Below are positions 39,854 through 46,564 of a stretch of 64,000 nt of DNA, in pieces. Numbering within the stretch: the first letter of the stretch is position 1; each line of letters starts with the position of its first letter. The notes beneath the pieces are model-generated. The model was not told the origin of the DNA and ran no database searches. It saw only the letters and a program-made list of their open reading frames with translations. The translations under genes and the position numbers were made by a program. Source of the stretch: Neobacillus drentensis (GTDB lineage: Bacteria > Bacillota > Bacilli > Bacillales > Cytobacillaceae); assembly GCF_021560175.1 (NCBI RefSeq), contig NZ_CP091110.1:543501-607500 (forward strand), written 5' to 3'.

Positions 39854-40384
39854 TTACAAACATAACAAACAAAAGCACAATAACCCAGAAAGGGTACCAA
39901 GAACACCACCTGCAAGGATATCTGAAGGATAGTGAAGTCCTAAATAAATCCTGGATATCCCCACACACATTCCTAAAGGAATTAGAACGAGTCCAAGTTG
40001 TGGATAGGCTAAAATATAAGGAGTTATAACAGAAAAAATGGCCGTTGTATGCCCTGAAGGGAAGGAATGGTCCTGTAATGGATTAGCGGGAAACTTGGTA
40101 CTTTCGATCATCAAGTAAGGTCTTTTTCGCGGAAACAGCTGTTTCATGACATGGACAGGGATATGGCTTGCCGATAATGCAAGAGCGCTGCTAATGGCGG
40201 TTAACCTAGGTTCACCTGAAGAGATTACAATAAGAAGGAAGACAGCCGCGATGGTGATGTCTGCTCCTCCAAACTGCGTAAGGATTCGAAAGAATAGATT
40301 TAACAGCTTTTTATCAAAATGGCGATTTACTCGTTGTAATAAGCGGCAATCAAATCCATAAACAGCATCGATTATTTTCATCAT
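39854..40384 (-). CDS. PAP2-family membrane phosphatase
   Basis: A 176-residue integral membrane phosphatase, about five hydrophobic helices. All three PAP2 signature motifs are intact: KQLFPRKRP, PSGH (SFPSGHTTA) and SRIYLGLHYPSD. Such proteins dephosphorylate undecaprenyl pyrophosphate or phosphatidic-acid-like lipids on the outer face. RBS GGAGGGGACTG precedes the ATG pair. It is flanked on both sides by broken genes for UDP-glucose dehydrogenase and a glycosyltransferase but is itself complete, so it may be retained for bacitracin tolerance or lipid-carrier recycling. Confidence 0.88.
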   Translation of the reverse strand: MMKIIDAVYGFDCRLLQRVNRHFDKKLLNLFFRILTQFGGADITIAAVFLLIVISSGEPRLTAISSALALSASHIPVHVMKQLFPRKRPYLMIESTKFPANPLQDHSFPSGHTTAIFSVITPYILAYPQLGLVLIPLGMCVGISRIYLGLHYPSDILAGGVLGTLSGLLCFCLLCL

Positions 40385-40404
40385 GGTCAGTCCCCTCCAA
40401 CAGG

Positions 40405-41185
40405 TTACTTCGTTATGTCAGGTCTCCAAGCTTTGAGAAAGTGAGGGCCTATCTCTTTGTCCAGCCCGATTCCATATGCTACTTCCTCTAAATTAGCCCC
40501 GACATTATCACAAAAGCCCGCCATTTCATTCATAAAACGTATTTTGGTTGCTAAAAAGGCATTGAAAGCATATTTAATCATTTCGGCACTTCGGAGGTCC
40601 GTTTTGTATATCGGGATTTGCAGCGGTTGGTAAAAATTGCTCCATAACTGCTGCCGCATTGGGGTCTCTGGTACCGATTACAATACGGTCTCCATGAAAA
40701 AAGTCAATAATCGCTGTACCTTCACGAAGAAATTCAGGATTAGCAACTACTTCTGCTTGAAGGTTAGGAGGTTTTCTGCTGTCAATGATTTCTTGAATGA
40801 GTTCGTTCGTACCAACTGGAACAGCACCTCTAGTGCAAATTATTACGTCCCTCTCAATATAATGAGCGATCGTATGGGCAGCCACGTGGATGTACTTTAA
40901 ATCTGCTGAACCGTCGTTTTTTTCTGGGGTACCTACAGCAATGAAGATAAGGTCAGCTTTTGAATAGGCATCATAAGGGTTAATCGTAAAATTCAGCTGC
41001 TTGTTATGTAAGTTCTTTTCCAATAGAGAATCTAACCCAGGCTCAATAATAGGGGAACGTCCGCTCTGCAGCATATCAATTTTCTCTTTTTGAACGTCAA
41101 CACATGTCACCACATGTCCGAACTCCGCTAAACAAGCACTAGTAACCAATCCTACATAACCTGCTCCAGCAACTGTAACCTTCAT
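40405..41185 (-). pseudogene. UDP-glucose 6-dehydrogenase pseudogene (frameshift and C-terminal truncation)
   Basis: From ATG 41185 (RBS GGAGGGATT) the frame gives a normal N-terminus: the Rossmann motif VAGAGYVGLVTSACLAEFGH, EPGLDSLLEKN, FIAVGTPEKNDGSADL and NPEFLREG. Near 40630, at a run of five A (T on the coding strand), the homology passes to another frame (YQPLQIPIYKTDLRSAEMIKYAFNAFLATK) that ends at GPHFLKA. There it runs into an unrelated WRPDITK and a stop. The catalytic GGSCFPKD segment and the C-terminal half are missing, so about 265 of ~440 residues remain. The single frameshift could be a sequencing error, but the deletion could not. Confidence 0.88.
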
Positions 41186-41447
41186 CCAATCCCTCCAATA
41201 ATTTGTTTACTTTATTGTATTAGCAAATGATGGATTTTTTCTAAACCTAGTGTAAAGAGAGTGTTAAGACTGTGTTAGTTTTAAAAAATGCATAATAATA
41301 TATTTAATTCATAATACTTGAATTCAAGATAATTATAGGTTACACTTAAGATGTTCAAATGAATAATAAGTGTAATGGAATTAAACCATATTAGGCATAG
41401 AATGATTACTATTATTTTTGTATTGATAGGAAAAGGATGGGATCAAC
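41186..41447 (+). other. AT-rich spacer between ugd pseudogene and catE
   Basis: A divergent spacer with promoters presumably for both directions. I see no ORF, repeat or clear operator in it. Confidence 0.4.
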
Positions 41448-42293
41448 ATGGAACAGTTTCATCAGGAACCAAACATTTATGTTGGTGAGGTTACGATAAA
41501 GGTAAAAAGTCTCGCTTATTCTGTTACGTTTTATCAAAATATTATCGGTCTTCAACTTTTGGAACAAAGTGAACGGAAAGCTGTTTTGACCGCTGATGGT
41601 CAAACCCCTCTGTTAACCTTGGAAGAACCAGCAGATGTCATTCCGAAACAGGAAGGCATGTCAGGATTGTATCATTTTGCGATATTACTGCCATCGCGGA
41701 CCGACTTAGGGGACTTCTTACGGCACTTAATTTTAACAGGGTACCCGCTTGGGGCTGCCGATCATTATGTAAGTGAGGCTTTATATTTGAATGACCCTGA
41801 TGGTAATGGGATTGAAGTTTATCGGGACCGGCCTTCTTCTGAATGGACCTGGAAAAATGGTTTAGTTGAAATGGCCACTGAACAGTTGGATGCAGAAGGA
41901 ATTCTCGAAGAGAGTAACGATGAATGGAAAGGCCTTCCGTCTGGGACACTTATGGGGCACATCCATCTGCATGTAGGTGATTTGGAAAAAGCAAAAGAAT
42001 TCTATACAAAAGGAATGGGCTTTGAGGTTGTAAGTTACTATCCGCAAGCAGTGTTTCTTTCGTCCGGCCGATATCACCATCATGTTGCCATCAATACTTG
42101 GCAGGGAGCAGGAGCTCCAACGCCGCCGAAAAATAGTGTTGGTTTAAATTGGTATTCGATTGTTTTCCCAAATCAGGAGGCAAGGGAAAAAGTCATGGAG
42201 CAACTAAAGCAAATAGGGGCTCCTTTAAGCAATGAAGGAAACTTTTATGTCACAAGCGATCCAGCAGGAAACCAAATTCATCTCGTCGTATAA
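41448..42293 (+). CDS. catE: CatE-like VOC dioxygenase (catechol-2,3-dioxygenase family)
   Basis: 281 residues made of two glyoxalase/bleomycin-resistance (VOC) modules: residues 8-125 (VTIKVKSLAYSVTFYQNIIGLQLLEQ, YHFAILLPSRTDLGDF, LNDPDGNGIEVYRDRP) and 165-281 (GHIHLHVGDLEKAKEFYTKGMGF, YHHHVAINTWQG, DPAGNQIHLVV). Length and layout match B. subtilis CatE (YfiE), which opens catechol with iron(II). The possible metal ligands, the HIHLH histidine and a C-terminal acidic residue, are partly present but I cannot verify the full triad. Family members with other extradiol or unknown activities exist, so the substrate is tentative. Confidence 0.82.
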   Translation: MEQFHQEPNIYVGEVTIKVKSLAYSVTFYQNIIGLQLLEQSERKAVLTADGQTPLLTLEEPADVIPKQEGMSGLYHFAILLPSRTDLGDFLRHLILTGYPLGAADHYVSEALYLNDPDGNGIEVYRDRPSSEWTWKNGLVEMATEQLDAEGILEESNDEWKGLPSGTLMGHIHLHVGDLEKAKEFYTKGMGFEVVSYYPQAVFLSSGRYHHHVAINTWQGAGAPTPPKNSVGLNWYSIVFPNQEAREKVMEQLKQIGAPLSNEGNFYVTSDPAGNQIHLVV

Positions 42294-42297
42294 AAGA

Positions 42298-42352
42298 AAA
42301 GATCCCTGCTTCGCTCGTCTAGTGCAATGAGCAGGCAGGGATCTTTCTTGCA
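42298..42352. terminator. terminator between catE and the small minus-strand gene
   Basis: AGATCCCTGC and GCAGGGATCT arms around a 25-base loop, followed by TTCTT; it lies between convergent genes. Confidence 0.8.
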
Positions 42353-42367
42353 TTTAAGAGGTTTCTC

Positions 42368-42598
42368 TTATGAGAAAAACCCCAACGCATATTTAATGCC
42401 TTCTTCTACTTCAGTGGTTTCATAACCTTGTAAATCCTCATGAGTGATTTCTAATTTTGTTCTTGCTAAAGAATAGCCGCTGTCTAAATTTACATCCAAT
42501 AGAACCTCATACCCAATCTCAGTTTGCGTAATTTGAATAATGTCATAATCGCGAATCGCCGTACCCGTATCGTACTCAAGCGGCTCTAATTCAGACAT
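42368..42598 (-). CDS. small acidic conserved-looking protein of unknown function
   Basis: A 76-residue protein I do not recognise. It has no membrane segment or signal peptide and is strongly acidic (MSELEPLEYDTGTAIRDYDI at the start, EITHEDLQGYETTEVEEG near the end). A very good RBS (GAGGAGGGTTTAG) 5-8 bases before the ATG, Bacillus-like codon usage and an own terminator region support a real gene. The alternating hydrophobic/charged pattern suggests a small beta-sheet domain. Its promoter would lie in the repeat-bearing spacer at 42599-42800. Confidence 0.65.
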   Translation of the reverse strand: MSELEPLEYDTGTAIRDYDIIQITQTEIGYEVLLDVNLDSGYSLARTKLEITHEDLQGYETTEVEEGIKYALGFFS

Positions 42599-42675
42599 AC
42601 TAAACCCTCCTCTTCATCCTTCAAACATGATTATTTTCCGCTAAACCCCAAAAATAATTCGGTGCATTCCCAATC

Positions 42676-42727
42676 GGTGCCTGTCACCATTACTAAGTCG
42701 AAGGAGTTAATAATGGTGACAGGCACC
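42676..42727. repeat. inverted pair of GGTGACAGGCACC repeats with 17-base arms
   Basis: GGTGCCTGTCACCATTA and TAATGGTGACAGGCACC are exact reverse complements separated by 18 bases. The pair lies in a 220-base spacer between divergent genes, where a terminator is not needed, so here it behaves as a mobile or structural repeat rather than as a terminator. Confidence 0.85.
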
Positions 42728-42817
42728 AAGTTAAAGGTTTTTGTTGGGAATGTGACGAATTATGAAGTGGGAAGGCTATTTTAGTAAAGTGTATTTTATA
42801 TAAAGGTTGTGATGTTT

Positions 42818-43588
42818 GTGTGTTTGATTCTGTTTGCCTATCGTGTTCATAAGGAGTTTCCACTAATTGTTGCGGCAAATCGCGATGAATTTTATCGACG
42901 GCCAACCGCTCCTGCACACTTTTGGGAGGATCATCCTGAAATTCTGGCAGGAAGGGACCTAGAAAGAATGGGCACGTGGATGGGAGTGACCACTAGCGGG
43001 CGCTTTGCGGCCTTGACTAATTACCGCAATCCAAAGGAAGCAACGGAGGGAAAACGTTCACGCGGAGAATTAGTGGCGGATGCCTTGAAATATAAAGGAA
43101 ATATAGAAGAATATATGCACCATCTTGCAGCACATAATCACTTGTATCCCGGTTATAACTTATTGGCAGGTGACGGGCACGATCTATATTATTATTCGAA
43201 TGTCGGCCAAAAGCTGGAAAAATTAAAGCCTGGCATATATGGAGTGAGTAACCAGTTATTAAATAGCAGCTGGCCTAAGGTAGAAAAGGGGAAGTCTGGT
43301 TTAGCCCACATCATAAAGGAACACAACAATGGGATGACTGAAAAATTGTTTGCCTTGTTGCAAAGTGCGGATCCCGCCCCGGATGAAGCTCTTCCACGTA
43401 CAGGTGTGACATTGGAATGGGAACGGCTGCTTTCGCCGTTGTTTATTGAGAGTGAGCACTATGGAACGCGAAGTTCAACAGTAATGTTCATGACAGGAAC
43501 AAAGCTTCAATATATAGAAAGAGTCTATACGGAGAACGGCGAAAATATCCAACCATTTACGATTGAGCTGTTTGAAAAAGAAAACTAA
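42818..43588 (+). CDS. NRDE/TANGO2-family protein (putative N-terminal-nucleophile hydrolase)
   Basis: About 257 residues with the namesake motif in VAANRDEFYRRPT, followed by GTWMGVTTSGRFAALTNYRNP and RGELVADAL. TANGO2/NRDE proteins start Met-Cys, with the Cys as likely N-terminal nucleophile. Here the GTG at 42818 places Cys at position 2 (CLILFAYRVHKEFPL), so I choose it. The alternative ATG at 42812 and GTG at 42809 add two or three residues and sit closer to AAAGG. The biochemical function of the family is unsettled; links to haem handling are reported for eukaryotic members. A TAATCAAACGTT palindrome follows the stop codon. Confidence 0.85.
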   Translation: MCLILFAYRVHKEFPLIVAANRDEFYRRPTAPAHFWEDHPEILAGRDLERMGTWMGVTTSGRFAALTNYRNPKEATEGKRSRGELVADALKYKGNIEEYMHHLAAHNHLYPGYNLLAGDGHDLYYYSNVGQKLEKLKPGIYGVSNQLLNSSWPKVEKGKSGLAHIIKEHNNGMTEKLFALLQSADPAPDEALPRTGVTLEWERLLSPLFIESEHYGTRSSTVMFMTGTKLQYIERVYTENGENIQPFTIELFEKEN

Positions 43589-43604
43589 TCAAACGTTCAG
43601 TTAG
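43586..43604. promoter_or_regulatory. imperfect CTAATCAAACGTTCAGTTAG palindrome after the NRDE gene
   Basis: Starting at the NRDE stop codon, outer arms CTAA/TTAG and core AACGTT are symmetric while the intermediate TCA/CAG differ. It shares its left half with the palindromes at 37749 and 44255-44375. Confidence 0.4.
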
Positions 43605-43636
43605 GCAGGAAGATGAAAAGGTAGAGTACGAAAATT

Positions 43637-43693
43637 AAAAAACCTGAAGAAGGAGCACTTTTTTAAAAAGTGTTCCCTTTTCAGGTTTTTTTG
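43637..43693. terminator. bidirectional terminator between the NRDE gene and yggT
   Basis: AAAACCTGAA...GGAGCACTTTTT and AAAAAGTGTTCC...TTCAGGTTTT form a long stem with T-runs on both strands, suited to convergent genes. Confidence 0.9.
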
Positions 43694-43727
43694 GAGAGGG
43701 GTGAATATACTTATATTTACATTACAC

Positions 43728-44009
43728 TTACACCCCAATTACTTTCAATGACTGGCGCAGCCCTTCTAGAGCAAACCCTGTTATATACCTAAAAACAAAA
43801 ATAGCGACAATTGGTGAGATATCAATAGGTCCCAATGGAGGAATGAACCGTCTAAAAATGCTTAAATATGGTTCGACGAGCTTAGATATCCACATCCCAA
43901 TCTTGGTGGATTGAAATTGTGGAAACCAGGAACCAAAAATTGATATTAAGATAAGCCAATAATAAAGTTCAAAAGCATATTGTCCAATTTGCAAAATGTA
44001 TAATCCCAA
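43728..44009 (-). CDS. YggT-family small membrane protein
   Basis: A 93-residue integral membrane protein with two hydrophobic stretches and the family pattern ISIFGSWFPQFQ...VEPYLSIFRRFIPPLGPIDISPIVAIFVFRYI. YggT members (YlmG in Bacillus and plastids) are linked to cell division and cofactor assembly. TTG start preceded by GGGGAGAT. Unlike ylmG, it is not in the division cluster, so it is probably a second, stand-alone YggT copy. Confidence 0.85.
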   Translation of the reverse strand: MGLYILQIGQYAFELYYWLILISIFGSWFPQFQSTKIGMWISKLVEPYLSIFRRFIPPLGPIDISPIVAIFVFRYITGFALEGLRQSLKVIGV

Positions 44010-44254
44010 TTTATATCTCCCCGTCTTTTAGAGTTTTATTATAAGTACAAACTTCGTAAGATACATATATATACGACTAAGCCCACTAAAGGTTTCATAA
44101 TTCTGATTGATGTCATAAAATGCTATTTATACTGAATCCCAGTTAGATAAAAATAAACAAACGGGAAAGATGTAGTGACAATGCCTTTAATGGGTTTATT
44201 ATTCCATAAAGAACTTAACAAATCCTTAAATTCAATGGTTGGCGAATGAAAAAT

Positions 44255-44375
44255 ATTAATCAAACGTTTAATTAATTCAGCAACAAAACTAATCAAACGT
44301 TTGATTAGATCTTGGCCCACATTGATAAATCAACATTATTTGCCCATATAAGATAACTAATCAAACGTTTAGTTA
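44255..44375. promoter_or_regulatory. array of three AATCAAACGTTTGATT-type palindromes upstream of lemA
   Basis: Sites at 44255-44276 (ATTAATCAAACGTTTAATTA plus AT, one mismatched pair), 44289-44308 (CTAATCAAACGTTTGATTAG, perfect over 20 bases) and 44358-44375 (TAATCAAACGTTTAGTTA). Centres are 33 and 68 bases apart. The array is in the 436-base spacer between yggT and lemA and ends 92 bases before lemA. It looks like a multi-site operator for a dimeric regulator. A short minus-strand ORF crossing it encodes only the repeat. Confidence 0.65.
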
Positions 44376-44466
44376 AATGGATATGATAGGTAAGTTTTTA
44401 AATGACTAAAAAGGGAACTTATTTACTATGTGATATATACTATAAGTGAGAAAGGACGTGATTAGA

Positions 44467-45042
44467 TTGAAAAAAGGTTGGTTAGTAATAGGAATTGTGG
44501 TCGCTGTCATTGTGATCTTCGGCCTCATGTTTATGTCCAGCTATAACAGCTTTGTCAATCTAGAAGAAGACGTGAATCAGTCGCATGCTCAAATCGAAAA
44601 TCAACTCCAGAGAAGGCTCGATTTAATACCAAACTTAGTCAATACCGTAAAAGGCTATGCAGCACATGAAAAAGAAGTCATTGCCTCGATCTCAGATGCA
44701 CGTGCAAAGCTTGCCGGAGCAAAAACACCCGAGGAAGAAGCGACCGCTAACGATCAATTATCCGGTGCATTAAGCCGCTTGCTTGTTGTCGTTGAAAATT
44801 ATCCAAACCTTAAAGCGGACCAGCAATTTACCCAGTTGATGGATGAACTGGCTGGAACCGAAAACAGAATAGCAGTTGCGCGTAAGGATTATAATGAGCA
44901 AGTTGCTAAATTTAATAAAAAAGTAAAAAGATTCCCAGGCTCGATCATTGCAGGAATCGGCGGGTTTGATCAAAAAGAATATTTTAAAGCAGCCCCCCAA
45001 GCTCAAGAAGCCCCAAAAGTTGATTTTGGAGGCAATGGGTAA
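44467..45042 (+). CDS. lemA: LemA-family protein
   Basis: 191 residues from a TTG at 44467 (AAAGGA 10 bases upstream), giving the usual start MKKGWLVIGIVVAVIVIFGL, one membrane anchor. GTG codons at 44446 and 44458 are weaker alternatives. The rest is the conserved helical LemA domain (VNLEEDVNQSHAQIENQLQRRLDLIPNLVNTVKGYAAHEKEV, ENRIAVARKDYNEQVAKFNKKVKRFPGSI). LemA proteins are widespread and mostly uncharacterised. Its stop overlaps the start of a TPM protein, a very common pairing that suggests a shared envelope function. Confidence 0.92.
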   Translation: MKKGWLVIGIVVAVIVIFGLMFMSSYNSFVNLEEDVNQSHAQIENQLQRRLDLIPNLVNTVKGYAAHEKEVIASISDARAKLAGAKTPEEEATANDQLSGALSRLLVVVENYPNLKADQQFTQLMDELAGTENRIAVARKDYNEQVAKFNKKVKRFPGSIIAGIGGFDQKEYFKAAPQAQEAPKVDFGGNG

Positions 45043-45785
45043 TGAAAGCAAAACGGATCTTCAGCTTCTTATTGGTTTTTACCACGTTATTTCTGTGTAC
45101 AGCCCGTGCACTTGCTGAGGATGTCCAAATACCTGCTCCCGTCGGAGATATTTATGTACAAGATTTTGCCCATGTCCTAAATGAAACAGAAAAAGCTGAA
45201 TTAATCAACATAGGCAGAAAAATTGAAGATCAGACAACTGCACAGGTCGCTGTGTTAACTGTTGAAACCATTGGCAATAAAACCATTGAAGAATATGCAA
45301 ATGAGGCGTTTCGTCAATATGGAATCGGCAGCAAAAAAGAGGACAATGGGGTCCTGCTTGTTTTATCAATGAAGGAACACAAAATTCGGATTGAGGTCGG
45401 CTACGGCCTTGAAGGAAGAATTCCCGATGCGAAAGCCGGCCGAATTTTAGATCAATATGCGATTCCTTATTTAAAAAATAACCAGCCGAACCAGGCTGTA
45501 ATGGAAACTTACCAAGCGCTCGCCAAAGAGGCTCTTGCGGAATATAACGGCGAGAACGGACAAAAAACGGTGCCAAAGGATGAAGGGATCGGAATCCCAT
45601 CCTGGCTGATCGTCATCATTGTTCTGGTCGTTGTCTTCCTTGATTTTAAATTTTTCGGAGGCACACTTACCTATTTACTCCTCTCCATATTATCCCGCGG
45701 CGGCGGAAGAGGAGGCGGTGGCGGCGGGCCCCGAGGAGGCGGCGGCGGTTCCTCTGGCGGCGGAGGAGCAAGCCGGGGCTGGTGA
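45042..45785 (+). CDS. TPM-domain (YgcG-family) membrane protein with Gly-rich tail
   Basis: A 247-residue secreted or anchored protein: signal peptide (MKAKRIFSFLLVFTTLF, cleavage after ALA), TPM domain (about 30-165: YVQDFAHVLNETEKAEL, TAQVAVLTVETIGNKTIEEYANEAFRQYGIG, RIEVGYGLEGRIPDAKAGRILD), one membrane helix (about 188-215) and a C-terminal tail of Gly, Arg and Ser ending ASRGW. The tail's GGXGG character resembles YgcG proteins, which often carry such low-complexity ends. It overlaps lemA by one base. The function of this pair is not established. A terminator follows. Confidence 0.9.
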   Translation: MKAKRIFSFLLVFTTLFLCTARALAEDVQIPAPVGDIYVQDFAHVLNETEKAELINIGRKIEDQTTAQVAVLTVETIGNKTIEEYANEAFRQYGIGSKKEDNGVLLVLSMKEHKIRIEVGYGLEGRIPDAKAGRILDQYAIPYLKNNQPNQAVMETYQALAKEALAEYNGENGQKTVPKDEGIGIPSWLIVIIVLVVVFLDFKFFGGTLTYLLLSILSRGGGRGGGGGGPRGGGGGSSGGGGASRGW

Positions 45786-45798
45786 GGATAGCAAAAAA

Positions 45799-45829
45799 AG
45801 ATGCTCTCTAGTTGAGGGCATCTTTTTCT
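45799..45829. terminator. terminator between the TPM gene and dedA
   Basis: AGATGCTCTC and GAGGGCATCT arms with a 5-base loop and flanking A and T runs. It serves both convergent genes. Confidence 0.9.
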
Positions 45830-46422
45830 AACTTCATTCCTTTTCTTTTCTTCAGATAGGAATAGGAAAGGAGGATTCCTACTAGGAAAAAAACAATGAT
45901 ATAGATACTATATCTTGAAAAATAGGTTCCTACATAGACCCAATTTTCACCAAGTATTCTGCCAAGAGAAATAAAGGCAAAGCACCATAGCAATGCTCCT
46001 AAATAAGCATACAAGGCGAACTTTTTATAAGAGAAATGGTTAATTCCTGCGAGATAGGCAGTAATATGCCTCACTCCTGGAATGAAAAAGCCTATAACAA
46101 GAAGGAATGGACCAAATTTATTGAATAACTTCTTCGTTCGTTCAATTTTTGCCTCACTGATATGGAGCTTTGGACCAAACTTATGTAAAAATGGCGCTCC
46201 TAACACAATCCCTAATATAAAGCTAAGCGTAATGCCGGTGCTCGCCCCAAAATAGGCACATAGGAGTGAAGGAAGATACGCTAGTTTACCCTCGAAAATA
46301 TTATAGCCAACATAAGTAAGAAGAACCTCATCGGGAATCGGCAGTCCAATAATGCCGCCAATCAAAGCAAAAATAATCCCAAGATAGCCAAAGTGTTCAA
46401 TAAGATGATTTAAGTAATCCAT
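45808..46422 (-). CDS. DedA-family membrane protein (VTT domain)
   Basis: A 204-residue membrane protein with four to five hydrophobic segments. The DedA/VTT features are visible: GIIGLPIPDEVLLTYVGYN, YFGASTGITLSFILGIVLGAPFLHKFGPKL, LFNKFGPFLLVIGFFIPGVRHITAYLAGIN. DedA members support membrane homeostasis, and some act as undecaprenyl-phosphate or phospholipid translocases; this one resembles the alkaline phosphatase-like DedA group common in Bacillus. Its last codons run into the bidirectional terminator. Confidence 0.9.
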   Translation of the reverse strand: MDYLNHLIEHFGYLGIIFALIGGIIGLPIPDEVLLTYVGYNIFEGKLAYLPSLLCAYFGASTGITLSFILGIVLGAPFLHKFGPKLHISEAKIERTKKLFNKFGPFLLVIGFFIPGVRHITAYLAGINHFSYKKFALYAYLGALLWCFAFISLGRILGENWVYVGTYFSRYSIYIIVFFLVGILLSYSYLKKRKGMKLEKDALN

Positions 46423-46564
46423 CGTTACACTTCCTATATTCCATTCTAAAATTTAGCTAATATCTATTATCTGCAAAAATTCTCACTTTTATGTATGCCT
46501 TGACACCATTTTCCACTTCAGCCGTGAATATAGTGAAGTAAATGTCTTTTTTAGGAGTGGTCTG

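Noticed and set aside
39400..39915. 171-codon frame taken as a complete protein
   Set aside because: The first 28 codons precede the strong RBS, and the product lacks most of a GT4 enzyme; treated as a pseudogene.
40405..40659. 84-codon frame as an independent gene
   Set aside because: It is the frameshifted continuation of the ugd pseudogene, without its own RBS.
44123..44320. 65-codon minus-strand ORF near lemA
   Set aside because: Its N-terminal repeats (LIKRLI) come only from translating the AAACGTTTGAT palindromes; no RBS.
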